Assembly (NCBI GenBank): GCA_040255465.1
Contig: JBDZVA010000002.1
Coordinates: 806,001 to 870,000 of the forward strand
Length of the DNA stretch: 64,000 nucleotides
Source: UBA5793 sp040255465
Lineage (GTDB): Bacteria; Planctomycetota; Phycisphaerae; Phycisphaerales; UBA5793
Direction of reading: 5' to 3'
Below, one piece after another: positions 35,523 to 43,747 of the stretch; position 1 is the first letter of the stretch, and each line of letters opens with the position of its first letter. The notes beneath the pieces were generated by a model. It saw only the letters and a program-made list of their open reading frames with translations, was not told the DNA's origin and did not search any database. The position numbers were made by a program, and so were the translations under genes.

Positions 35523-36062
35523 TCAGGGCCGGCCGGTCGTCAGGCGATGCTCGCGGCCATCCTGGTGTCGAAGGACTACGGCAAGCGCCCTGGCGTCGAT
35601 CGATTCGACGCGCCAGCCGTCTCCAAGGTCATCTCCCACACGATGCACGTCGCCGTCGATGACCGCGATCGGCGGGCGGCTGTTCATGATGCCACTGAGC
35701 ATGAAAGTCGGCGCCGACGGCGATGGCTCGACGGGCGCGGTTTTCTGCTCGGGAGGCTCCTCGCGCACTATCGGCTGGTAGAACGGACTGGTCAGAGCCG
35801 CCGCGGGCGCCTTGCGGAGTTCGCGCGAGCGAGTGAGGCTGGCGGCTGAATCCGCCGGCGGCTGCAGACGCGGTTCTGCGGCCGGGAGTTTCAGCTGTTC
35901 GGCTTTGGCCTCGATTTCCGGCTCGGTCGTCATGTCGTCGGACTCAGCATGCGAGATCAGCGGCCCCAGCCCGAGGACTTTGGCGATCACAAACACAAGC
36001 ACCGGCGCTGCCAGCGACGCCATCCCCGCGAAATGGCGACCTGAGACGATGGTCATGCTCAT
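35523..36062 (-). CDS. PilP/GspC-like pilus assembly protein
   Basis: 179 residues and last in the secretion operon. An N-terminal helix (LAAPVLVFVIAKVLGLGPLI) anchors it in the inner membrane. A Pro/Ala/Glu-rich linker leads to a C-terminal beta domain, FMLSGIMNSRPPIAVIDGDV and HRVGDDLGDGWRVESIDARA, matching the HR domain of GspC/PilP proteins, which contacts the secretin. Its start overlaps the stop of the PilO-like gene by ATGA, indicating coupled translation. A PilP/GspC partner implies that a secretin exists elsewhere in the genome. Confidence 0.8.
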   Translation of the reverse strand: MSMTIVSGRHFAGMASLAAPVLVFVIAKVLGLGPLISHAESDDMTTEPEIEAKAEQLKLPAAEPRLQPPADSAASLTRSRELRKAPAAALTSPFYQPIVREEPPEQKTAPVEPSPSAPTFMLSGIMNSRPPIAVIDGDVHRVGDDLGDGWRVESIDARALAVVLRHQDGREHRLTTGRP

Positions 36063-36667
36063 GGCGTGGCCTCCCGGGTTGCATCGGGCGGTGTCTTCAT
36101 ACGAACCTGGGTCGCAAGCACATCGGGCACGAGCACCCGCGCGTACTCGACATTGAGGGTGAATGTGAGATCGGTCGGAGTCGAGATGCCCATCGACGGT
36201 GCGAGCCGAATGGAGGCGATGCGATGCAACCCGTCCTGGCCATTCAGCGCATCGACGAAGCCGACAATTGATTCAAAGGGTCCGATTGCGACCATCGTCC
36301 AGCCGAACAAGTCAATCCGAGTGCCTGCGGTTTCCGCGCGCGACGGCGTGATGGATTCCACCTGCAGTCCCGCCACCCGCGCCATCTCAATGAGCCGGTC
36401 GTAGACCCGCGTGGGGTCTGCCACGGCGGAGTTCAACGCCTCGACGTTGCGGACGAGCTGCTCGATCTGCCGGTCATCGGGGACGGCGATCGGGACGGAG
36501 GAGCGTTTCGTGCCATCAGCCTGATCTCTCAGGGCTTCGTACTCGGCCCGGGCCGCGTTCAGTCGATCCATGCGCGGCATTGTGAACTGCACAAAGCACC
36601 CCAGCAGTATGGCAAGTACAACTGCAGTGGAGGGCAGGATTCGGCGGTACTGGCTCGCTTCAATCAT
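36059..36667 (-). CDS. PilO/GspM-like inner-membrane assembly protein
   Basis: 202 residues. A single N-terminal helix (ILPSTAVVLAILLGCFVQF) is followed by a coiled coil (RLNAARAEYEALRDQ) and a ferredoxin-like periplasmic domain (LIEMARVAGLQVESITPSRA, FESIVGFVDALNGQDGLHRI). This is the standard plan of PilO and GspM, which pair with PilN/GspL to form the alignment complex. ATGA overlaps occur with both neighbours. Confidence 0.82.
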   Translation of the reverse strand: MIEASQYRRILPSTAVVLAILLGCFVQFTMPRMDRLNAARAEYEALRDQADGTKRSSVPIAVPDDRQIEQLVRNVEALNSAVADPTRVYDRLIEMARVAGLQVESITPSRAETAGTRIDLFGWTMVAIGPFESIVGFVDALNGQDGLHRIASIRLAPSMGISTPTDLTFTLNVEYARVLVPDVLATQVRMKTPPDATREATP

Positions 36668-38373
36668 GGGCTCGCCTCCGGCGGGACTTCAACCAACGTG
36701 CCGCCATCGAGCGATTCAGCCAGACGCAACTCGATTCGCAGGTCAAATCTCCGGGCCGCACGTCCGTCGATTTCGCTGCGCACCGTCGACGCGAGCGCGA
36801 TCGACTGGACCAGCGCACTCGCGCGCAGGCGCTCGACGAAGGACGCGATCTTCTCGTCGGCGTCCGTCCCGATTGCATACGCCTCGATGGACAGCGTGGC
36901 GGGCTGGGCGACGTCTCCGATGATCGACTCCAAAGCCGAGTTGACACTTTCCATGCGGACAAGTCGGATGGACTCCGGCGTGGCGAGCGCGATCTCGCGC
37001 AGGACTGCGGAATAGTCGGGTGAGAAGCCCGTGGCCGCCAGGCAGGTGTTTTGCAGGCGTCTCCATGCGGCGACGGTCCGCAGCGCGCCCTCGCGCTGGT
37101 GCAGGAGCAGCTGGGCATCGTCTATCTCGTTGCTCACCTCGGCCAGTCGGCTCTTTTCCCGACCAAGCAGGCCATCCAGGCGTTGGGCATCGAGCGCCAA
37201 CAGGCTCAGGCCCGCGGCCAACCCGATCCAGATGCCTCGATTGAAGCGACGCGCCATCTGGGCGGCGACAACGCGCGATGGCAGCAGGTTTGGACAGGAC
37301 GGGGCCACAGCCTCGCAGACCGATACCTCACAGCCGCACGCGAGGAGCATCGGCGTGGCGCCTGATTCGCCTGGCGCGGCTTGACAGTCGACGCGGCATT
37401 CGATCGCATCTCCGAGGATGGTCGCCAATCCCTGAATCGACGCCCCCTCGCCGCATAGCAGCATCTTTAGTTCGCGGCGCTGCGGCTCGGAGAGACCGAA
37501 GCGCAGCGACTGCTTCAATTCGACAATGACACGTTGCAGCACGGGCTGGAGCAGCGGCAGGATGTGCTGACCGCGCAATCCAGAATCCTCATCGAGGAGA
37601 CGATCTCGATTGGGGATTCCATGCGCGGCCAGAATCGCGGCCGCACAGTCTGCCGTGAGGCAGTGTTCCGCTCGGACCCCGTTGATACAGATGGGGCGCG
37701 TCAGGACGTCGGTGAGTTGCTCGATTCCGAACCGAATCGGCCGGAAGAGGCGAAGACACCCTTCTCCGACGACAACCAGCCACGACTGTTCAGTCCCCAC
37801 GTGCAGCCAGCCTTGCGTTGGTCCACTGTGTGAAAGCGTGGGGCGCACGATGTTCGTAATGGCAAACGCATCGATTGGAATGATCTGCTCCGTGAACAGA
37901 CCGATCGACTCAACCAGGTCAGCCACGGCCCGCAGGGCATCTGACTGATCCGCAGCGGCAACGAGGTGACGCCGCGGCGGATTCGTGGCCGCATCGCAGC
38001 CCAACTCGCAGGCATCGGCAACCGCTGAGTCTTCGGATGCGCCGATACCGCCCAGCGCCGCCAGGCGAGCCGCAGCCAGCGCCTGCTTGTCGTGGGTGGT
38101 GGCCAGGCTCGTCAGTTGCGATGAACTGCTCGGACTCTCGTAGAGCACGACGGCCAAGCGCCGCGAGACCCGGTGCTCCGCGAGTCGCGGCCGCAACTGA
38201 ACAGCCAGCGCACGGACTGCGGCGTTCCACTCGCGCGGCTCGTCGGGGAGATCCACTTTGATGCGGATGCACTCCGTGCGCCGGCCGCGTCTGATGCACA
38301 GCTCAACCAGACCGCTTCCAATAACGAAGATGATCGGTTGGCTGGAGAGCCGAAGCACCCGATCTGCCTCCAC
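36664..38373 (-). CDS. PilM-PilN fusion (GspL-like) assembly protein
   Basis: 569 residues. The N-terminal 350 or so form an actin-like ATPase-fold domain resembling PilM or the cytoplasmic part of GspL, with ALRAVADLVESIGLFTEQII and LKMLLCGEGASIQGLATIL as the phosphate and adenosine regions. A single helix (GIWIGLAAGLSLLALDAQRL) follows, then a coiled coil and a ferredoxin-like periplasmic domain (YSAVLREIALATPESIRLVR, RLRASALVQSIALAS) typical of PilN. In type IV pili these are usually two proteins; one chain is the GspL arrangement. The GTG start at 38373 has AAGG close upstream and is uncertain. Confidence 0.82.
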   Translation of the reverse strand: MEADRVLRLSSQPIIFVIGSGLVELCIRRGRRTECIRIKVDLPDEPREWNAAVRALAVQLRPRLAEHRVSRRLAVVLYESPSSSSQLTSLATTHDKQALAAARLAALGGIGASEDSAVADACELGCDAATNPPRRHLVAAADQSDALRAVADLVESIGLFTEQIIPIDAFAITNIVRPTLSHSGPTQGWLHVGTEQSWLVVVGEGCLRLFRPIRFGIEQLTDVLTRPICINGVRAEHCLTADCAAAILAAHGIPNRDRLLDEDSGLRGQHILPLLQPVLQRVIVELKQSLRFGLSEPQRRELKMLLCGEGASIQGLATILGDAIECRVDCQAAPGESGATPMLLACGCEVSVCEAVAPSCPNLLPSRVVAAQMARRFNRGIWIGLAAGLSLLALDAQRLDGLLGREKSRLAEVSNEIDDAQLLLHQREGALRTVAAWRRLQNTCLAATGFSPDYSAVLREIALATPESIRLVRMESVNSALESIIGDVAQPATLSIEAYAIGTDADEKIASFVERLRASALVQSIALASTVRSEIDGRAARRFDLRIELRLAESLDGGTLVEVPPEASP

Positions 38374-38517
38374 GATCCTTATGGATCAACTGCTCAGCCA
38401 AGGGGAACCACAGAAATCGCCTGACTGGGCCGGGACAGTCAAGCCCCTTTTCTATCGGCACATGCCGCGGGCAACTTCGTCGCGATCGGGCCCGGCGACA
38501 GGACCGGTAACCAGTAA

Positions 38518-40023
38518 TCAGTTCGGGCGCGCCTCAATCTCGCGCCATTCCACGAGCCGCAGGCGACGAGTTCCATCCTCGTCAGGGTGGTACTCGTATG
38601 CACCGAGATCCGACTTCGCGTCGCGGTTGCCGTTGCCGTCGTACGGCCGGGCGAGGCCGCGGATGTCCGTCGCCAGACCTGCGGCTCCAAGTCCAGAATC
38701 GATGGCCGGTGAATCTGCCTCAAGGGCAAAGTTGCCGGCGCTGGGAGCCACCCATTTCGGGTCGACGTTCTGCCGGTGGCCCTCAATCGATTTCGGACCG
38801 TCGCCGAGAACGGTCGCGCCGCCGACGTCAAAAGTCAGCAGGCCGGAGATGGTCATCTTTGACCCGTGGCCCATCGCTGCGATCGCAAACCTGGAATGTG
38901 CGACGATGTTGTCGCTGAGCAGGACGCGACCGCCGCGCTCCGAGACGTGAATGCCGATCCAACAGCCGGCCAAGGAGTTGCCGGCAATCACTCCCGAGGC
39001 GCGATCGCCCTCCAGTCGCAGGCGAATGCCGTTGTAGCAGTCGCTGCCGACGTTGTTGAAGATCTGAACCGTGGCGCCATCACCCTGCGCGGCGACATCG
39101 ATGCCGTAGACGCGCTCGTGGACGCGGTTGCGTCGCCCGTGCTCTTCCCGACCGAAGTTCGACGCCAGGTACAATTCGCCGAGCATGGGGAAGCGATTCG
39201 ATTCGATCACCACGGTTTCACCTGGGATGCGCCGACTTGGGCGAAAGTGTCCCTTGGCGCGGTCACGGCCGTGGTCATCGTCTCGACTTTCATGGCGCCG
39301 GTCGTCCTTTCCGTGGCTGTCCTCCCGACGCTCTTCCCCTCGCTCATGTTCATCCTCCCCGCGAGGTCGGCCGGCATGCGCTTCGGCGCTGACGACGATG
39401 CAAGATCCGGACTCGGGGTCGCGGGTGAAGGTGTTGCCGGAGATCAGGAGTTCACTGCAGTTCGTGGCTTCGATGCCGGCGATGGTCGGCGCATAGATCG
39501 TGCAGGACTCCACGTCGATTCCAGCGGCGCGGTCGATGAAGATCGCTCGCTGGCCCTGGCCGCGGAAGGTCAGGCCGCTGACGGACCAATGGTCCCGCTG
39601 GGTGATTCTCATCCCGCAATCGCGCACCCCGTCTCCCTCGATCACGACCTGTGCAGCTGGGTCACCTGTTTGGGCGCCGGTCAGATCAGCGATGATGACA
39701 TTTGGCGCTTCAGCCGTTCCGTTTCCCGCCATCGAGCCCACGCCGCTGCCGACGTACACCTGCTCGTAGTAGACTCCGGGGCCGACAATGACTGAGTTGC
39801 CTGAGCCAGTCGCAAGCGCCACTGCCCGCTGAATCGACCGCAGAGCCGAGTCGGGCGTCAGGCCGTTGCTCAGATCACTGCCGCTTTGGCGTACGAAGTA
39901 CGTCCGGCCGTCGGCGAGCCCAACGGATGTCACGCCACAGCAGACCAGCCCCAGAATCATGCTACTGAACATTCGGCCATGAGCCACGGCTCTTCCCTCC
40001 CGACGATCAGGGTTTGGCACCAT
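38518..40023 (-). CDS. Exported right-handed beta-helix protein inside the secretion operon
   Basis: 501 residues with a signal peptide (FSSMILGLVCCGVTSVGLAD). The mature start TYFVRQSGSDLSNGLTPDSA and SVIVGPGVYYEQVYVG is the classic opening of parallel beta-helix (pectate-lyase-like, NosD-like) proteins. Later coils include CGMRITQRDHWSVSGLTFRG, IEATNCSELLISGNTF and VIAGNSLAGCWIGIHVSERG. The end (DSGLGAAGLATDIRGLARPY, SDLGAYEY) is a common beta-helix tail. Residues about 216-265 are an Arg/Glu/Asp/His-rich hydrophilic insertion that interrupts the helix. Its place between pseudopilin-type and PilM-N genes suggests it may be a substrate or a surface component. Start alternatives are 40023 and 39972. 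Confidence 0.82.
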   Translation of the reverse strand: MVPNPDRREGRAVAHGRMFSSMILGLVCCGVTSVGLADGRTYFVRQSGSDLSNGLTPDSALRSIQRAVALATGSGNSVIVGPGVYYEQVYVGSGVGSMAGNGTAEAPNVIIADLTGAQTGDPAAQVVIEGDGVRDCGMRITQRDHWSVSGLTFRGQGQRAIFIDRAAGIDVESCTIYAPTIAGIEATNCSELLISGNTFTRDPESGSCIVVSAEAHAGRPRGEDEHERGEERREDSHGKDDRRHESRDDDHGRDRAKGHFRPSRRIPGETVVIESNRFPMLGELYLASNFGREEHGRRNRVHERVYGIDVAAQGDGATVQIFNNVGSDCYNGIRLRLEGDRASGVIAGNSLAGCWIGIHVSERGGRVLLSDNIVAHSRFAIAAMGHGSKMTISGLLTFDVGGATVLGDGPKSIEGHRQNVDPKWVAPSAGNFALEADSPAIDSGLGAAGLATDIRGLARPYDGNGNRDAKSDLGAYEYHPDEDGTRRLRLVEWREIEARPN

Positions 40024-40035
40024 CTACTCACGCGA

Positions 40036-40443
40036 TCAATCAGAAACCGTCGCCTGCATTACGCGCAGCGCGGCCGCGCACGCGCCGTAGCTCTTGACGA
40101 CGGTTGCTCCCGCCACGGGGGTAGCCGCGACATGCACCGAGGAATTGCCGAAGTGCGGGTCGGTGGCTTGATCACCATCGTTGGAGACGCCGCCCACCGC
40201 GCCGTCGCCATCCTCGTCGCGGTTAAGCATGATCTCGCGCAAGGCCATCTGTGTTCCCGCCTCCGCCGCATAGAACGCGCGTACGGTGTCGAGTCGATCG
40301 ACGCCCACGCTCTGCTCGTTGGTGCTGCTCATCAGCAGCGAGGCTATTGCGATCTCGAGAATGAGCAGCAGCACGACGACAGCCGCGAGGACACTTCCTC
40401 GTCGCCGTAGATGCGGGCTTGGCCCCGCCTGTTTGAGTGTCAT
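40036..40443 (-). CDS. PilX/GspK-like minor pilin-type protein
   Basis: 135 residues. A basic leader ends RRRG, followed by a hydrophobic helix (SVLAAVVVLLLILEIAIASL) without Glu at +5, a hallmark of GspK/PilX-type minor pilins that cap the filament tip. The stretch STNEQSVGVDRLDTVRAFY and AAEAGTQMALREIM is typical of PilX N-terminal domains. It is shorter than GspK (about 300 residues), so it is probably a reduced PilX-like form. ATGA overlap with the upstream gene. Confidence 0.78.
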   Translation of the reverse strand: MTLKQAGPSPHLRRRGSVLAAVVVLLLILEIAIASLLMSSTNEQSVGVDRLDTVRAFYAAEAGTQMALREIMLNRDEDGDGAVGGVSNDGDQATDPHFGNSSVHVAATPVAGATVVKSYGACAAALRVMQATVSD

Positions 40444-41000
40444 GGCATCCCCCCGGTCATGGCGCCCCGAATGAACACGCGCGTGGCGAGTGATTCCGTC
40501 ATCCCCTGCCGCTGGAGGCTCAGATGAATCGCGACGCGCCGGATGCGCGGCAGATCACTTGGCGGCACCGCCCCGCCGATCAGCAGCGAGTGATTTGACT
40601 CATCCAGATAGTCAAGGCGGAATTCGGACACATCGCCGCACAGGACATCCTCGTGAACCCCATCGGTATTGAGCAAGAGTGTGCCGTCCACAAGCCCCAG
40701 CGAGCACGAGTCGTCCCATTGCAGGGAATCGGCTCGCGCCTGCCTGATGTGCGGCCGCGGCGGGCCGACGGTGGGATCGGGATCAATCTCGCGCACTTCG
40801 CGCACGATCCGATCCAGCGTCACGCTCGCTTCACCATGCAACTGAATCCGAACGCTCGATTCCGTGAACGATGCAACATTCGTCAGAATCAGGGACGACG
40901 ACACTCCTCCGATGATCCCGAGAATGACGATTACGGCGATGACCTCCACGAGACTGAATCCTCGCCGCTGCGGACTGGAGTTGATGGGTTTGCAACTCAC
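40440..41000 (-). CDS. Prepilin-type protein, GspJ-like
   Basis: 186 residues from GTG at 41000. The codon overlaps the previous stop as GTGA, which decides the start against a longer upstream frame. The leader ends RRG at residue 14, followed by FSLVEVIAVIVILGIIGG with Glu at +5. The mature part (TLDRIVREVREIDPDP, EFRLDYLD) matches GspJ-type pseudopilins, which polymerise with I and K at the tip. Confidence 0.82.
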   Translation of the reverse strand: MSCKPINSSPQRRGFSLVEVIAVIVILGIIGGVSSSLILTNVASFTESSVRIQLHGEASVTLDRIVREVREIDPDPTVGPPRPHIRQARADSLQWDDSCSLGLVDGTLLLNTDGVHEDVLCGDVSEFRLDYLDESNHSLLIGGAVPPSDLPRIRRVAIHLSLQRQGMTESLATRVFIRGAMTGGMP

Positions 41001-41431
41001 GGTTGCAGCTCCGTCAGCACCGTGGCGACTTCGAGGGATTGCGGCCGCCGCTTTGAGTCGGTCCATGAGAGCACCACGGTGACGGTCTTGTACCCAATGC
41101 CCGGCGTTCGCAGATCGGCGCTGGTCTCAAGAACGCGCACTCGGCGGGCAAAGGCCGGGTTGGATGCAACGGCAGCCTCTGGCGGGTAGTTTGCCTGGAT
41201 GATGTAGCCGTAGCCTCGCGTGGAGCTGTGCCGGTCGGCGAGGATGTCTTCGAGCCGCTCAGTCGCCAGCCAGCGCGCCTGGGAGAAGCGGATCGGATCC
41301 ATGCGGTCAACTGTCGCCTGGCGCAATGCAAACATCATCGGCGGCACCGCCATGGCCAGTATCACCAGCGCTGCGATCGTCTCGACGAGCGTAAAGCCGT
41401 AGCGACTGTTGCGGTGAAGTCGATTTGCCAT
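40997..41431 (-). CDS. Prepilin-type protein, GspI-like
   Basis: 144 residues. The leader is cleaved after Gly12 in SRYGFTLVETIAALVILAMA, with Glu at +5. The following MFALRQATVDRMDPIRFSQA and ARWLATERLEDILADR segment is typical of GspI/PilV-type minor pseudopilins. It is translationally coupled to the GspJ-like gene. Confidence 0.82.
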   Translation of the reverse strand: MANRLHRNSRYGFTLVETIAALVILAMAVPPMMFALRQATVDRMDPIRFSQARWLATERLEDILADRHSSTRGYGYIIQANYPPEAAVASNPAFARRVRVLETSADLRTPGIGYKTVTVVLSWTDSKRRPQSLEVATVLTELQP

Positions 41432-41473
41432 GTGGTCGATCCGTGACCGAGTCCTTGTCTCGATGTCCAGACG

Positions 41474-42022
41474 CTATTGGGCGCGCTGGACCATGCCGGT
41501 GCGGGCGGTGATTCGCAGCATGTGCTCACCTGAGAGCGTGATCGTGCCGTCCGTGGTCAGCAGCGACTCGTCCGCGGCGAGCGGTCGGCCGCGGCTGTCA
41601 AAGCCGATCTCGTTTCCGCCGGCCACGTCCACGGCCGTGATGGTCGCACCCCGCCACTGCCCCGTGTTCATGGTTACGACGAACGGCCGACCTGTCGCCT
41701 CGTCGGTCATGGGTTGCCGACCAGCGCGGCCGGGCGCGACTGGATCCTCGATGAAAAGGGCGTACTCCTGACGTTGTGTATCGACCACTACCCAGGTCCG
41801 AACCCCTCGAGCCACTGCTCGCTGCCGAGCCAACTGCACATCGCGCAGAATGCGGGAGGCCGCGGCCGCCTGCCGCGTGGCGCTGAGATTGGTCAGCGTC
41901 GGCACGACAACGGCACTGATGATTGCCAGCACGATGAGGACTGCCAGCAATTCAATCAGCGTAAAACCGCCGACCCGCGAGCCGGATCGGCGGCCGAGGT
42001 TCGTTCCCGTGCGCGGAATCAT
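41474..42022 (-). CDS. Prepilin-type protein, GspH/FimT-like
   Basis: 182 residues. The leader is cleaved after Gly19 in RVGGFTLIELLAVLIVLAII, with Glu at +5. The helix continues into SRILRDVQLARQRAVARGVR, typical of GspH/FimT, and the beta-rich C-terminal part has QEYALFIED and GEHMLRITARTG. It starts 3 bp after the stop of the GspG-like gene. Confidence 0.83.
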   Translation of the reverse strand: MIPRTGTNLGRRSGSRVGGFTLIELLAVLIVLAIISAVVVPTLTNLSATRQAAAASRILRDVQLARQRAVARGVRTWVVVDTQRQEYALFIEDPVAPGRAGRQPMTDEATGRPFVVTMNTGQWRGATITAVDVAGGNEIGFDSRGRPLAADESLLTTDGTITLSGEHMLRITARTGMVQRAQ

Positions 42023-42025
42023 GGA

Positions 42026-42454
42026 TCACCAGATGTTCTCGCCCAACAGGTTGGTGTTGGGCCAGAACTTACCAGTCGCTTCGTCGTAGCACCATCCGCG
42101 GTTCCCGGAAACGGGCGGATTATTCGCGTCCCATGAAGCGGCGCGGATGCGACTGTCGCCGTTGTACGGGTTCTCGGGAATGGCTTCCTGCATGACGGCG
42201 CCTGCCGTGCGAAGTTCCGCCAAGGTGGGATAAACCGGCGTACCGGCCACCGCCGAGTTGCTGTAGAAGTTGGCGATGGCGCTGCGCACGCCACCCAGCG
42301 CGCCGCGGCAAGCCGATTCCTTGGCCTTGGCCGAGTAATCAAAGAACTTCGGCAGGGCGACGCCAGAGAGAATCGCCAGCACCACGATAACGGCGATGAG
42401 TTCGATAAGCGTAAAGGCCCGTCGTCCGCCGCGTCCAACTTGAATCGAGTCCAT
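42026..42454 (-). CDS. Major pseudopilin-like protein, GspG-like
   Basis: 142 residues from the ATG at 42454, with GGAGG eight bases upstream. The processing site is RRA/FTLIELIAVIVVLAILSG: residue -1 is Ala13 instead of Gly, which is unusual but tolerated by some prepilin peptidases. Glu is at +5. The C-terminal end, with ENPYNGDSRIRAASW and GWCYDEATGKFWPN, resembles GspG/PilE-type subunits that build the filament body. Confidence 0.83.
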   Translation of the reverse strand: MDSIQVGRGGRRAFTLIELIAVIVVLAILSGVALPKFFDYSAKAKESACRGALGGVRSAIANFYSNSAVAGTPVYPTLAELRTAGAVMQEAIPENPYNGDSRIRAASWDANNPPVSGNRGWCYDEATGKFWPNTNLLGENIW

Positions 42455-42544
42455 CTTCACTACCTCCAATTGAGCAAACCCAGTTCCAATCCACTCCGGT
42501 TTTTCAACCGATCAGACGCACCGCTTGACGTATCAGCCAACGCG

Positions 42545-43747
42545 TCATCCGAGAAGAGCCATCGAGTTCCACATGGGCAGGAATATCGCCAGCGCCAAGC
42601 CGAGCACCATGCCCGCCAGCGCAACGACGACGATCGGCTCGATCAGCGTCGCCATGTTTCGCGTGATGTACGCCACCTCGCGGTCGTAATGCCGCGCAAT
42701 GATTCGACACATGTTGGGCAGTTCGGCCGATTGCTCCCCGGCGGAGATCAGGCGTCGGGCAAATCCGGAGATGTACGGGCAATCCTGCAACACTTCGCCG
42801 AGCCTTCCTCCCTGAGAGACCTGTGTCGCCAGGCGTCGGGCGTCCTGAAGCAGGAGCGGTCGACCTGCGGCGCGCCCGCCCATCTCCAGGCACTCCATCA
42901 TCGAGAGACCACTGGAGATCGACAATCCGAAGACATGGGCGAACCGCGCGAGCGCCGCGGACTGCAGCACACCACGAATGACTGGCAACCGATGCACGCA
43001 TCGGTCCAGCAGGAGACTGCCATGAGCGGTGGAGGCGACTCGCCTGAGAACGAAGAGCGCGATGACCGCCAAACCGGTAATGATCCACCAGTATGACGTG
43101 ATCGCATGGCTCATTCCGATAACGACACGGGTCGCCAGCGGCAAGTCGATCCCACGGGATTCAAACATCGTGACGAACCGCGGCACGACGAAGATCATCA
43201 GAAAGGTCGCCGCAGCGATCAGCGCCGAGAAGACGCAGAGGGGATACATCAGCGCGGATCGCAGGCTGGCTCGTGTTTCGACTTCACGATCGAGCATCTC
43301 CGCCAGGTGGCTGAGGATGCGGACGAGATTGCCGCTCTTTTCCGCTGCGTGGATGGTCTCGATGTACACGTCGCCAAAGACATGGCGATAGCCGCTCAGG
43401 GCGGCGGTCACGCTGCTGCCGGTGGCGATTCCCGCGGCAATGTCTTCGATCATTGACGCCAGGTTCGCATTGGACTCTTCGCGCGCAATCGATCTCAGTC
43501 CCTCGGCGATGGGAATGCGCGCTTCGATCAGTACTGAAAACTGATAGGTGAACTGGCTGACATCGCGAAGCGTGATGCGATGTCGCCGCCCGATGCGCCG
43601 ACGACGGTGTTCCTTGACCGAGACGGGGGTCAGTCCCGATGAGACCACGCGCCGATATGCCTCATCCCAGGAGTTGGCTTCCGTCATACCCGTACGGGTC
43701 TGGCCGCGCGCGTCGATGGCTTTGAATTCGTAACTCAGCGCGGTCAT
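42545..43747 (-). CDS. gspF: Inner-membrane platform protein, GspF/PilC family
   Basis: A 400-residue polytopic protein made of two GspF domains. The first holds FTYQFSVLIEARIPIAEGLR and ETIHAAEKSGNLVRIL; the second holds RFAHVFGLSISSGLSMMECL and RRLISAGEQSAELPNMCRII. Three membrane helices occur, the last being EPIVVVALAGMVLGLALAIF. The protein couples the cytoplasmic ATPase to pilin assembly. Its start overlaps the ATPase stop by ATGA. Confidence 0.95.
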   Translation of the reverse strand: MTALSYEFKAIDARGQTRTGMTEANSWDEAYRRVVSSGLTPVSVKEHRRRRIGRRHRITLRDVSQFTYQFSVLIEARIPIAEGLRSIAREESNANLASMIEDIAAGIATGSSVTAALSGYRHVFGDVYIETIHAAEKSGNLVRILSHLAEMLDREVETRASLRSALMYPLCVFSALIAAATFLMIFVVPRFVTMFESRGIDLPLATRVVIGMSHAITSYWWIITGLAVIALFVLRRVASTAHGSLLLDRCVHRLPVIRGVLQSAALARFAHVFGLSISSGLSMMECLEMGGRAAGRPLLLQDARRLATQVSQGGRLGEVLQDCPYISGFARRLISAGEQSAELPNMCRIIARHYDREVAYITRNMATLIEPIVVVALAGMVLGLALAIFLPMWNSMALLG

